This document shows, piece by piece, positions 10,882 through 22,289 of a stretch of 25,808 bases of DNA; position 1 is the first letter of the stretch, and the number at the start of each line of letters is the position of its first letter. Source of the stretch: Saccoglossus kowalevskii (lineage: Eukaryota > Hemichordata > Enteropneusta > Harrimaniidae); the NCBI RefSeq assembly GCF_000003605.2, contig NW_003130854.1:2767525-2793332 (forward strand), given 5' to 3'. Made by a program: the position numbers and the translations under genes. The notes under the pieces are model-generated. The model ran no database searches and had not been told where the DNA came from. It worked only from the letters and a program-made list of their open reading frames with translations.

Positions 10882-13172
10882 GTTACAGCCGAGATTGGAA
10901 ATGAATTACCAGTGCACACAATCAGATACCACGTTGGACTGACGTGTCACAGGTTAATGTATTCCCCCAAAAGAGATTATTTATTCCAATGCAGCATCGT
11001 ATCATTAGCGATTAGAAGAGCACGTCTGGATTATGAATGGGGCGAGTTAACTCTGTAATTAGTGTGTGGCACAGACGATACACAATCAGCTTTGGACTTT
11101 ATAACCATACCACCCGTGCACACGAACACGCTGACACGGTCGTACACGTGGCGTATGTAGGGTGTGCGGACGACAAGTCACGATTCTAGACTACATGTTT
11201 TCAATATTTGGTGGGGATTCGGTCAACTTGCCCAATCGCGGCCGTCGCAAAGAATATCACACAACGCATATTTCGCCCATTTTGGAGCGTTTTTGAACAC
11301 ATAAAAAATATAAACACTCGCACGTTTAGTCTTGTTGTGGATGTCTCTCCTAATAATTGAGATATTGCAAACTACCACCCTTTATCTGTTTTACAAACAT
11401 GAAGTTTATCGTCTATAGACGATGTCCACTACGGTAGGCATATAGGTGACCAATCATGGCAATGTTTCAGATGTCAGAATAATCGATATTAAATATATCA
11501 CTGTGTATGGGTGCTAGGGTGTACGCTTCACCCCTTTGAGTCATCTCAGTATGGTTCCCTCGATGACGGACTCAGGGTCGACCCGGGAAAGCAACACCAT
11601 ATTCTGCTTGTTTTTTACAAATAAAATAGTCCTTAAGCACAGCGTATTGCATTTCCTGGATTGTATTTTGACCGAGCCCGGGGTTGCCTGTCTTGCCTGT
11701 GCATCCAAGTCGAGGTGCGGAAGCGAACAGTAACTTGTGAGGGAGCAACTAGTAGATTTTGCCGGTGAGGTAAAATTTGAAACAACAAACTTAGGTTGAT
11801 TGTTTTATAAATTAATTTGCTTGTTCAAAAAAACGTAAAAAAATATAAAAAAATCGCTATAATGCAGCTTAGAACCTTAGTTTAATCACAGTTCCTCTCT
11901 CCCTCTCTCTATATATATAGGGACTATGGTTTAATAAGACATTGAAGTCAGTGGTTTTGATAGAAACGATGAAAATTTGATTTGAAAGACCGATCGAAGT
12001 AAAGAATGATTGATAAGTCGTGGAGGGGAAATACGAACCAAAAAATGTTAAAATTTACCATTGAAACAATCGCATAATGTGTTTTCATTCACGCGTGTTT
12101 TGTACAGACCGACCGGACTCACTGGGTCACTATGAAAGACGATGACCTTATAAAAAATACGGGTTTGACCAATAGAAAGTAAAGAAAGGAAAAAAATGCT
12201 TTGTTTTGAGATTGATTTTTTTCAGGATGATGTGGCTATAATGGTGTCTTTTCCTCTGTTATACATGTGTGCAATTGTTTTTTTGTTTTTTTGAATATAT
12301 GCTCAACACAATTTTCTCAGTCACGGTATGATTTCTGAAAAAATCTACCCCGAGTTTTTAATGGACAATCCCTGATAGAATAAATATCGCCGCGTGTATC
12401 ATACACATCCAAACGTTCAAAATGGTAAAGGGTGTCACGTGATCATAAGTTATGTCAATAATTCGTGGTTCATATTGGTGGCCGCTATTCGTCACGCCTT
12501 CTACTGGTTGGCTCAATGCATTCATGTAACAACATGATTTTAACATTATTGGTTGAATGTAAAATGGTCAAATAGAGCGTACTCGCGTACACATTGATAA
12601 AACCCAGAACACGAAAAGGGAGTAAAGGTTGTTATGTAAAATCGATTATTTTTTTATCATTATGCGATGGTCGCGATTGGTCACGGATTGTAGTCGGTAC
12701 GTTAGTCAATGTTAAAATAATCAAGCAGTTAATTATTCAAACTAATTAAACGTAACTAATTATTACTTGAATCTGGGTAGTTGTATCTGCACAAGTAGCT
12801 ATTTACATAGATTCAGAATGCCACTTTAATGTGTGCAGTGCACTTTAGTTCAAACATCGAGACCTTTCTACTGTAATTGTATAAAACGTGCACAGTCGCA
12901 AAAAGTATATAATTTCGTTTGTGCACCGCACCAATTGTCGTTGACCGAGTGTCGCAGTGAAGAAATCGAATCAGGGAACGTCTTTCACAGGTTCCCAGCT
13001 GAATTTCACTCACAACAGCGCCCTAAGCGTGCACCCGGAAATTTCGAAAAAAAGCTCATTTTTTATTGTCGACTAACAAGAAATTACTATGCAAGTCTGA
13101 TAGCTACTAATACCATATATAAAGATGATATTTCAATTGGGCTGAATAAAGTAGGAATGTCTTGTAAATTTT
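10882..13172. other. Intergenic DNA between the two START genes
   Basis: The right flank of gene A should hold its promoter and 5' UTR, but no clear TATA box or initiator is visible. A CT-rich run followed by (AT)n lies at 11891-11920. A plus-strand frame at 12833-13225 (130 codons) includes NVFHRFPAEF, which recalls the FHRFP core of THAP zinc fingers but lacks the rest of that domain. No gene is supported. Confidence 0.4.
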
Positions 13173-13391
13173 CTATTTCGAACGCCTCTGTTTACACAGC
13201 TTGCAATTCGTCGATAAAAGTTTGACGTAGATGGCGCAATGACGCAAGCGACTTAACACGTGAATTGTTTGCATGAAAATATATACTCTCGTATTATTGA
13301 TTGCGTGCAGAGTTCCTGTTTCTGGAAAATAAAAATACACAACCATCGCAATCAGCAAAATCAGAAAAGTTTGTCCGTTACTAAGCTTCAT
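13173..13391 (-). CDS. Small ORF with N-terminal hydrophobic segment, uncertain
   Basis: From the ATG at 13389-13391 the frame runs 72 codons. It begins MKLSNGQT and then has a hydrophobic stretch (FLILLIAMVVYFYF) of signal-peptide or membrane-anchor type, followed by a cysteine-containing tail ending CKLCKQRRSK. It lies between gene B and gene A on the same strand. There is no domain, and length and composition allow chance, since AT-rich frames often read as hydrophobic. It could also be a decayed first exon. Confidence 0.18.
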   Translation of the reverse strand: MKLSNGQTFLILLIAMVVYFYFPETGTLHAINNTRVYIFMQTIHVLSRLRHCAIYVKLLSTNCKLCKQRRSK

Positions 13392-13766
13392 ATGTATGCG
13401 AGGCTTATTAATATGCATTTATGACAAATGTAGCCATCTAACTAGGCATATGGACATAATCAAGATATATTCAAGTTTATCACTAACGTAATTGATGCAC
13501 GGCGCGGTATAAAATAGAATGTATATAGCCTATTCAGTGGTATCCCATCAAAACTCTTCAATGTTACCCACGCACACGCGTGCAATGGTAAAAATGTTTT
13601 GAGTAATTATAGAGCAATTCAGTTGTTAGTTTTTTGGGGAAATGACACATACAATCGTCAGTGAAAGCACGTCAGAGAGAGGTTTGACAAAACTGGATTT
13701 TAATCGAAGGCGCCCACTAGAGACCTGGATGCAATCCGGCGTCCTTATTTTTTCACTTGCAAGTGC

Positions 13767-13772
13767 TTTATT
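13767..13772 (-). promoter_or_regulatory. Candidate poly(A) signal of gene B
   Basis: AATAAA on the minus strand, about 215 nt after the gene B stop codon. The position is suitable for a 3' UTR end, with the usual caution that this hexamer is common in AT-rich DNA. Confidence 0.33.
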
Positions 13773-13983
13773 AAAGTGCTTAATTTTTCCATAAAGATGG
13801 ATAAGTAGGTTTATCGGAAACACAATTATATTTTCCCTGGCGGCAGGGACTCATTCGGTATATAGCGGACATTGCGATCAGATCATGCTTCATTTGCACG
13901 GTTGTGTGGGCAAATCACTGTTTAACAACACACACATTTCGCGCTTGCGTGGTGGGACGACCATCGCCTTTCAATTATCATAA

Positions 13984-16900
13984 TCATAGACTCGCATCAT
14001 CGTCGGGTTGTGAGTCGATAGCCTTCACTAAATCGTCGTAACCATTGGTTTGGAATATTGTTAAGGCACGGTCGGTAATCGCCCTAGGCCAGGTATGCCC
14101 GTCCAGTTGTAGTATTTGAACACAACGTGACCTTTGTGGCTGCCTGTGAATAATAAGTAATAAAATAAAATTTATAATCACTGTAGAACCAGAAAATAAA
14201 TAGTCGTCGTTCAAATCAATTACTAGTAGTTTCCCACGCGGTGTGGGTGCGTCGTATAAGGTCCGTGGTTGCGAGAAAGTTGGATGTGTGGCAAACAAAC
14301 TTTGGAGTGCGAAATCAGGGTGAACAAACTTTGATGCGCCAAATCAGTAAAGGAATCGGTGTCGTAAATGGCAGCAAAATGTCCGCTTGAAACATATAAA
14401 GTGTAGTCATTTCAAATCACTGAAAATATTTTCACGTGTATCCAAAACTTTTTTGTTTACATTCAGGTTTTGTTTTGTTTTTTCTATATAGTATATTTGT
14501 ATCAATACCATGACTGACTCTTAAAATATAGAGATTAAATAATAGCCGACTTCTATTTTAAGTGTGGGCTTTTATCTGTTTCACTAGAGAATTTGCTCAT
14601 CGTTTACGACTGCAATGGTTCCTTTTCTGATTTGTGGTGAGCACAATTCTGCTGACATGCAAAATATCGAATTTTACTCATCATTTACCGCGATGTGACC
14701 TTTGCGTTTTGACCAAGACGTAACAAATGTATGTCAAGCGTGCGTTCTCCTGATATACTTACCCATCTACTGCGTATAAAAACATGGCGGATGGATACGT
14801 CACGCCTCGGACACAACCGCGTGTTGGCTTTCGGTAGTCATCGTGTTCCACACCTTTCCCTGTCAGTAATAGTAATAATTGTCATGTGATTAACATAATT
14901 AATAATTTTATTCAGGTTAGGCCTCTCTAATTGGTTAATAAATTATGATAATTTTTAAAAATGGTTGTGGCCCGATAACCTATATCGGTATGATAATATA
15001 TGAACGCCGAAGTAAATTTAGTTTCTCTTGAAGTACTTGTATGTTTGATCTTGTGACAGCGTCATGTTCTTTTCTGTTTTGTCTGGCCAACTGTCAATAC
15101 TAAATTCAGTATGTGCTGGTTATACTTACAGTATAGTATGAGTAGATTCCGTTCTTGGTAACGTTTGTAACCTATCACGTCGATAAACTCGCGAGGCGAT
15201 ATCAACCCCTTTAAGTAAGGCACGGACACTGTGCGGATTACTTTAAGGTCCTGTAAACAATTGACAAAATATAATATGGGGGTATCTATGTTCGTTTCTG
15301 CTACAAATGAAACCCCGAGTCACATACATTGTCCGCTGTACATGTTTTATGCAAATCGGTTCCTGCTTCAGTTTATGTTATAAAATCTATTAATAATTTA
15401 TCGCACTATATATTAAAATATACTCCTACTGTTTTGAGGTTCATTTCAACAAAATTTCCACCCCTCGGGGCACCAGTAAAAAAATAACAATGGGTATACA
15501 AGGCATCCTTTTTGACAAATTCGGGAATCAAATGGAACGTATTTTTGCTGTGTTGTGAAATGTGGTAATGATAGATCCATTTCACCTTGATTTGGATTTG
15601 GATTCGTAAATTTATTTTAAAGCGGCGGGGGGGGGGGGGGGTCGTGACCTGCGCATGCGTTAGATCGCCATAGCGTGTCGTTGTTCACAAAAAAGCGTCT
15701 ACTCATGAGCCTTTGCGTTTTAGCGTGTGTTGTTATCGTCGCTTGGGACTCAAATCCCGCGCGTGCGCAGGTGGCGACCCTCTCACTTTAAGGGGTAGGT
15801 TTTGAAAAATTTGGTCGAAAGGGTGGTGATTTTTCACATTTTTACGAACAACATTGTCGTGAAAAGTCGTGCCTAACCTCGTCAATTGTTTCAATACATC
15901 CCATTCTATCCACCGACTCGTGCCATTTCATATGTTTTTCCAGGTCCCATATCAAATCAAGTGCTCTCTCCGGTGAGGCTGCTAACTCATATGTCGATCT
16001 GTACCTACAGATTAAGGAAAAACACATAATAATTCGTCCCACCACTGACGTCTTCATTTATATTTGAACAATACGGCGCAGATGCATGGGATTTCGAAAC
16101 AGTAAACATTTGCACAAATGGACTATTTTATTTTATTTTATTACGATTCATTTTCGCATCTTTTTGCTCTATTAATTAATTATAAATAAAAATAAATATA
16201 TAAACGCTCGTCAACGAAGCAGCAACAACAGATCGTGTACTCATTACAAGCCATAACTTTAACTAAGTTTAGCTTCCGGTGTAATTTCTTCAATTGCTGA
16301 CAAATTTAGCAGAGCTAGAAGCTAGATGTGCGACACTTACACTTTTCCGTGGAAATCTAAGGAGTCCTTGCATGTGATGGTCAACCCTCTCTACATACAA
16401 AAGAAAACAAAGAAAATAATTGTCGTACGACCACGTACGGGTGAGTGTATAAAAGAACTTGATTCATGTTTATAGGGATTTTTTTTTCAAAATAATTTTT
16501 TAAAATAAAAAAAAGAAGTCTAACTACCCTGTGTTTCTGATTAGTCTGTTCATGACCCCCGGGTAATGAAAACAAAATCACGAAATTTAGAAATGCCCGA
16601 CAGTTTCGCTTAAAAAGCTATTGTTTTGTTTTTCTAATTGGAAAATACACTCCAACTTCGAGACCTTCTAACTTAGAATACTAGATTATTATAATGGATA
16701 TCGTATAAATGTACAATATCTCGCTCCTTTTTGACCCCAGTTCTGACCTATAGTAGGGGTGAATGGCCTGCTTAAACTGTCAGCAAACTAAAATTTAGCT
16801 GTATACCCCAATATGAAAGTGAATAAAGCGACATTAGTGGGGTAACCCCTTCTATGGAAATATTCTACTAATTCTAAAATAATAACAATGACGTATACAA

Positions 16901-17646
16901 TCTACCAGCATAATAATAACCTGACTGTCAACACATATACATTCAGCTTTCATTGGATGCATTGCGAGCGTCTACTTCAGGGTCGTCAAATATACTAATA
17001 GTTTAAGTGTTTTGTGTTGCGGGACGACCTCGGTTAAGCACGCAGTGCTCTTCGTCCAGTCGTTCAGGTTTGTTTCATTTAGACTTTATTTTGCACACAA
17101 TTATATTTCAATGACATTTGCAGAGAGGCTTTCCACGAGCAATGCTTGTCCGCTCACAAATGCGGACCGAAAGAAACATATGACGCATCGTCACATGTCT
17201 GGTCTGCTCGCTGTGGCATAAACACCTCCGCGTTCTATATATATATATACACACCTTTAAATTATAGTGTCAACACGGCCCAGCATTGTCTACTAATATA
17301 GCGCATGTCACGCTGGTGTCAGAAATCATGACATTATGTGAGTGGAGTCAAGCTAAACATGTCCGTCAACAGTCGTGCCGTGTGGTTGCGGAAATGCAAA
17401 TCCACATACCCCGGGTCTGGTAGGTTACTAATTAGAGTGGTTCTGCCGAATGGGTTCAGTTTGAATTGACTATATAAACGCCGGCTGTAACAGATCAACA
17501 CTACTTTGCCAGATGAGACCGAATCCTTTGCTGAGTAGACGCATAGAGAGACTCACCGATGTTTTACATGGTTTCCAGCCATCCGATCTCGCATACTCTT
17601 CCACTCTGAGCAGCGTATCTTCGGCAATAGACCGGTACTGCGACAT
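13984..17646 (-). CDS. START-domain lipid-transfer protein, STARD4/5/6-like (gene B)
   Basis: Six exons, listed in coding order: 17557-17646, 16341-16390, 15878-16004, 15130-15250, 14763-14859 and 13984-14143. Together they give 645 bp, 214 aa, ending in TGA at 13984-13986. Donors are GTGAGT, GTAAGT, GTTAGG, GTAAGT and GTAAGT; all acceptors are AG, and the phases match gene A exon by exon. Landmarks are GWKPCKTS (residues 23-30), LIWDLEKHMKW (exon 3), SPREFIDV (exon 4), GVEHD and GCVRG (exon 5), and QLDGHTWPRAITDRA then YDDLVKAI (exon 6). Compared with gene A it has one residue less in exon 3 and a longer C-terminus ending in an acidic tail (DDD near the end). Exon 1 could be extended upstream to an ATG at 17665-17667, but alignment with gene A supports 17646. 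Role as for gene A: cytosolic lipid carrier, ligand unknown. Introns carry small repeats, including a TIR element in intron 3. Confidence 0.91.
15640..15780 (+). mobile_element. Short TIR element (MITE) in gene B intron 3
   Basis: The left end GGTCGTGACCTGCGCATGCG and the right end …CGCGTGCGCAGGTGGCGACC are inverted copies of each other with a few mismatches, about 140 bp apart. A run of about 14 G abuts the left end. The ends are alternating purine-pyrimidine (GCGCATGCG, CGCGCGTGCGC). Diverged relatives of the right arm occur at 5012-5068 and 19527-19540. No coding capacity. Confidence 0.5.
15768..15840 (+). repeat. Dispersed repeat, copy shared with 19527-19595
   Basis: The stretch beginning GCGCAGGTGGCGACC and continuing CTCACTTTAAGGGGTAGG, TTTTGAAAAA and GGGTGGTGATTTTT recurs at 19527-19595 in the same order, with about one difference in six. 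It overlaps the right arm of the 15640-15780 element and continues past it, so the true element may be longer than the TIR pair suggests. Confidence 0.7.
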
Positions 17647-17716
17647 TCTAAATGTATAAGTCATCACACCATACTACTTGTTTCACTTTTCCTACCTATA
17701 CTCATGAATACATTTT

Positions 17717-17726
17717 GTCACGTGAC
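17717..17726. promoter_or_regulatory. Palindromic E-box upstream of gene B
   Basis: GTCACGTGAC is a perfect 10-bp palindrome about 70 bp upstream of the gene B start codon. A second TCACGTGA lies at 17916-17923. CACGTG boxes bind bHLH factors such as USF, MITF/TFE and SREBP, and lipid genes are often their targets. However, CACGTG occurs about a dozen times across this window, so position is the only argument. Confidence 0.25.
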
Positions 17727-18395
17727 GTCTGTAGTATACGTATTGATATTATTAAGCGTACATGCGCTGTAAAACACGCACGGGTACCAGATTTAGGTTT
17801 CGATTAGGTTTTCGCTGTTAGTCTAGTTGGCCTAAAACTCTAATCTAATAAGAGCCCGAATCTAAATCGAATTAAAAACAAAAGACAGATTAAACGCGTG
17901 AACAATATGATTATGTCACGTGATTCCTCGGTACAATCCCGGAACCCCTTTCAAATCTTACGGTTTCTACAGATCTCTGAAGAAAACTGATTTCCACCAT
18001 GCATGCCTCGACAACGGTGACGATGTTCCCACGCCACCCATACCATATAAATATATATATTGTCATCGTAAACATACTAAGTTTCGTGTTCGATCGAGTA
18101 TTATATATAAAAAATGTAATTCTCGGATTGTCACTAATAAATTCGATTTCCATTTGTCAACAGGAAATAGAAAATTTAAATTCAAGTGTTCTTGATTTTT
18201 GTACACTACGTGTGATATGTCCAATGTGTATCATGCAATACATACGAGTTAAATATTTAATAACATCACGAATTGTATTATGAATCCTGAATATTTATAC
18301 ATGAGTTGATGAAATTACGAGAAAACTGTTAGTATAGTGAGACTATCGGTATAGAATGACCAATTCCTGTTAAAAAATATAAATGATTATCTAAC
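17727..18395. other. Upstream flank of gene B; no gene seen
   Basis: The stretch contains an imperfect inverted pair around GATTTAGGTTTCGATTAGG (about 17790) and CCGAATCTAAATC (about 17857). Overlapping short frames on both strands at 17911-18283 have no recognisable content. Confidence 0.35.
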
Positions 18396-18432
18396 CAGGG
18401 TCGGATACAGGATTTTTTTTGGGGAGGGGGTC
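18396..18432 (+). mobile_element. Possible 5' terminus of a CAGGG-type DNA transposon relic
   Basis: CAGGGTCGGATACAGGA followed by a T run and GGGGAGGGGG resembles the start of many non-autonomous DNA transposons in marine invertebrates (CAGGG..GGAT.CAGGATTTTT type). I did not find the inverted partner in the window, so it is either truncated or the partner has decayed. Confidence 0.3.
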
Positions 18433-19505
18433 CAAACTTTAAAGTCGCCAGACTAAGTTAATATAAAATAATCCAACTTTTAACTAAACGTTTGTTTTAT
18501 AGTTGTTTTTATATGGTGAATATGGATGTATCATCAATTCACGCGGTTTAGCTTCGTTTATAAATTTATTTAACATTATCAAAATACTCAATCTGAGCTA
18601 CTGTGAAGTGTTTTTTTCAAGTTGATTATGTATAACTCGAGATATACACATAAGACCAAATTGGGGAATTGGATGACATCACTGGATGGCCAATACACAG
18701 AAGAGAACATGGTATCTAAGTGTGAAACTATTACACCGTTATAATCCGAGGTCAAAAGAAGAAAGTCCATACTACTTAACGATTGCAAATGGTAACAGTC
18801 CACCCAATAATAAATTTGAATCAATGGAAAGTATTTCAGTTAGCTTACAAACTGTATCAACTCGTAAGAAAAATTACTTCATTGAAGAAATAGAAATGTT
18901 AAGAGAATAATTATCTCAACCAGACAAGAATAAATAACATTGCGAAAATCAAAGATGATGACATCGTTAACTTAGTAAAAGGGATGTTGCAAATGAATGT
19001 TCCCTGAGACTTGCGTAATGATGAAGACAAATTTCAATTTGTAGATTATTACAAATATTTAAAATCAGCAACACAGGGAACACCATGCAAGTGCGAACCT
19101 ACACTTGACCTGTATTATTGGCCAAACAATTCATAGATGCCCCCTCAAAGTAGACCCGTTTGATATCATCCAATAAAAGAACGCTGCTGTTTTTTCAGCT
19201 AATGATCATATCTCACACAATATGATGGTAATAACAATTTCAAAGATACAACAACAGATTTGGCGATACCAGCTACAAATCCAGCAAAACCACAACATAA
19301 GCTCATTTACAGTCGAACCATTTTATTTTTAACCACGTTATGGATAATATCCATTGGAACACGAATAATTTGAGACTTGATGCATATACCAATTGGACCT
19401 AACTACTATGCAAAGATAACAAAATAACCGAACTCTGAAATTAACAATAGAGGAGAAATTAAATATACCTTTGCCAAATTTCACAAATGTGTATTGTAAA
19501 TGGTA

Positions 19506-19616
19506 GAATTTGGGAGGATACACTTGCGCAGGTGGCAACCTTCCCACTGTAAGGGTTAGGTTTTGAAAAAAATTGTCGCGGGGGTGGTGATTTTTGAATT
19601 TGGGAGGATACACTTG
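19506..19616 (+). repeat. 69-bp repeat fragment between exact 21-bp direct repeats
   Basis: GAATTTGGGAGGATACACTT plus G occurs at 19506-19526 and identically at 19596-19616. The 69 bp between them (19527-19595) match 15768-15840. The arrangement looks like an insertion with a 21-bp duplication of the target, or a local duplication that captured the fragment. Confidence 0.8.
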
Positions 19617-19761
19617 TTAAAAAAATAGAGTGGTAAATTCATAAATTAATTTGAGGTGATAATTCTAAAAGACTATTCAAAAAGGTTTTGGATAGTGAAA
19701 AAAAATTAATGACACGTATCGGTTTAATATGGGAGATGCTCATTACATGGACGTGGATAAT

Positions 19762-19804
19762 TTAATGCCACCACTGTTGACATCATAGGTAACATGTCCC
19801 ATTT
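19762..19804 (+). repeat. Isolated diverged unit of the 51-bp minisatellite
   Basis: TTAATGCCACCACTGTTGAC followed by ATCATAGGTAACATGTCCCA matches about 43 bp of the array unit with about three differences. It lies 1.7 kb before the array, alone, inside the decayed coding-like region, where the unit's frame runs on into non-repetitive codons (…MSAGDSSPDLIKSS). It may be the founder from which the array was amplified. Confidence 0.75.
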
Positions 19805-21504
19805 AATGAGTGCTGGTGATTCGTCACCGGATCTCATAAAATCGTCAAAACATAAGACGTTAACATTAACGAAATTAATGTTAAAAACAAGTTAATAAAT
19901 TAGGTGGAATTATGAAAGCAAATATAAATGTGCGTATATTACAAAGTTAAAAAGACAACAAGGAAAACAATTAAAAAGAAAACACAATGTGAAGAAATGG
20001 AACGTTATAAAAACACTATCAGAAAGAGGAAAGGTAATTAAACAAGGTAAAGAATTGTGGAAATAAGCTAAATCACTCAATAAAAAAACACAACAAAAGA
20101 AAACACAGGGAAGTGAATAACTACATGAGTACTATAGGAATATCAATTCACTAGATGATCAATTCTGTGATAACATATTTGACGATTAATTCCATATTTG
20201 ATGTAAAACTTCCATAATTATTGTACACGCTCTGGAAAGCTAAATTGCCAAGTACTTGTTTAAGGAATGGAAGAAATAATTGAACAAATACAATGATCAA
20301 TATGTCAGCAAAAAACTGAAAACTTTATAGATTTTAGTATTATCTAAAATTAATTACAATCTATAAAATTAAGAGAGCAATTTCTAAATTGTGAATTTTA
20401 TCAATTTACCAATCGCATAAGGCCTTACAAGCTTATCCCTCCTAACAAAGGGATCTGCAAAGTGTGTGAAAAAAAGTTTGTCGATAAAACGAATGTAAAT
20501 TTTGCTATGTATCAGTTTAGTGACCGACCATACTGATGTATAACTTTGATATGGCGTCAATAACGAATTATTGTATGTCTTGAACTGATTTCTCAATTGC
20601 TTGAGAGTTTTCTGCAGATGGAAAACTGAGTCAAATATCTATAGCATGACGTAATGTTTGGCAGCTGACTTGGATTTGGGACAATTCGAAAAGTTCTGTG
20701 TTTCCCGAACTTCTCCTAGTGCAACATTGGCTTATGTGAACCCAGCGTAAAAACACTTTAGTAGTCACGTGCCACCTCATTATTTTACCCTTAAAAGCAC
20801 AAATAATCATAAGTTGTGGCTGCCTTGTTTTATATGAATAAACTCATTGATCAATTATCCTGGTATTGGGCATGTTGTCACTTTAGATATCTTTAACAGA
20901 CTATGTAATTTGTAAGCCATCTTGGTTTTAACTAAACTCGTAATTTGTCATACTTCTTGCAGCCAGAGCGATCACAATGTTGTTATAAAATCACTTGACA
21001 TGGCACTTAATTCACAAAAAAACACGAATTTACTGACAATTTGTATTCACTAAAAACAGCATAAATAATGAAACGTATTTTGTACTCATAGACCAGTCAA
21101 CTGTTTCACATGTGATTTGTGTGAATCGTCTATGCAATATGTTATACACTACTAAAATCAGTCAATTGACCGACATGTTGAATTTTATGAAAACGGTGTT
21201 AATTTAAAACATTCTCTCATTAATCACTTTGCAATATATGATTGACAGTACGTTTATAGAGTATGGTGAGATAATTTTGCCACCCAGCGACCATGATCAC
21301 ATCCATATCATTCAGCTCATGTACTTCATAAAGCGATGGACTAATACATGAACAACAATTCATGTTCATGTCTTCCTTCATGGTGATGTGATCCTAGCAA
21401 CCATCTTATGCATATAGAACATCATGTTACGTGACACAGTTTGATTCTCAGTTTAATGTGTATGAAAATATATGTTTGCCACATTATTTCATATTTATTG
21501 TCAC

Positions 21505-22259
21505 TATTACATTTCACAACTGTAAATGCCCCCACTGTTGACATCACAGGTCATATGTCACATTTCACATCTATAAATGCCACCAATGTTGACATCACAG
21601 GTCATATGTCACATTTCACATCTATAAATGCCACCACTGTTGACATTATAGGTAATATGTCACATTTCACATCTATAAATTCCATCACTGTTGACATCAT
21701 AGGTCGTATGTCACATTTCACATCTATAAATGTCATCACTGTTGACATCACAGGTCATACGTCACATTTCACATCTATAAATGCCACCACTGTTGACATC
21801 ACAGGTCATATGTCACATTTCACATCTATAAATTCCACCACTGTTGACATCATAGGTCATATGTCACATTTCACATCTATAAATGCCACCACTGTTGACA
21901 TTATAGGTAATATGTGACATTTCACATCTATAAATTCCACCACTGTTGACATCATAGGTGGTATGTCACATTTCACATCTATAAATGCCGCCACTGTTGA
22001 CATCATAGGTAATATGTCACATTTCACATCTATAAATGCCGTCACTGTTGACATCACAGGTTATATGTCACATTTCACATCTATAAATGCCACCACTGTT
22101 GACATCATAGGTCATATGTCACATTTCACATCTATAAATGCCGCCACTGTTTACATCACAGGTCATATGTCACATTTCACATCTATAAATGCCACCACTG
22201 TTGACATCATAGGTAATATGTCACATTTCACATCTATAAATGCCACCACTGTTGACAGC
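21505..22259 (+). repeat. 51-bp minisatellite, 15 units
   Basis: Fifteen head-to-tail units of exactly 51 bp, each built on ATGTCACATTTCACATCTAT, AAATGCCACCACTGTTGACA and TCACAGGTC. The first and last units are partial or diverged. As 51 is a multiple of three the array stays open in the frame reading MSHFTSINATTVDIIGH, interrupted once by a C-to-G change that makes TGA at 21913-21915. A minus-strand frame is open over part of it too. Some variants recur together (ATTATAGG with TAATATG in units 3 and 8), hinting at higher-order duplication. I treat it as non-coding. Confidence 0.95.
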
Positions 22260-22289
22260 ATTTGATTATCATATCAGTTTTGATTTCAA

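Larger units (their letters stand above)
18588..21420 (+). pseudogene. Decayed coding-like region, probably mobile-element origin
   Basis: Several plus-strand stretches read as protein between stops and frameshifts. An ATG-initiated frame at 18686-18910 gives 74 residues (starting MANTQKRTWYLSVK). A 94-codon frame at 19908-20189 with two in-frame TAA codons is strongly basic (LKRQQGKQLKRK) and turns acidic at its end (LDDQFCDNIFDD). Around 21080-21250 a frame with CDLCESSMQYV recalls the CxxC..QYVG start of GIY-YIG nucleases in some retroelements, but weakly. There is no complete gene and no catalytic motif I can trust. A single diverged copy of the minisatellite unit at 19762-19804 links this region to the array at 21.5 kb. 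Confidence 0.35.

Noticed and set aside
12833..13225. 130-codon frame with NVFHRFPAEF, similar to a THAP core
   Set aside because: The zinc-binding C2CH spacing and the conserved Trp and AVPTIF-type end are missing, so a single short motif is not enough to call THAP.
13173..13391. Firm call of a secreted peptide gene
   Set aside because: Only a hydrophobic run supports it and AT-rich DNA makes such runs often; kept as a low-confidence feature.
21441..21917. 158-codon ORF over the minisatellite as a real gene
   Set aside because: It starts at a non-ATG codon and consists almost only of the 17-residue repeat; it is explained by a stop-free 51-bp unit, and a TGA breaks it.
21505..22259. CRISPR array
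   Set aside because: Units are contiguous 51-bp repeats without unique spacers, in an animal genome.
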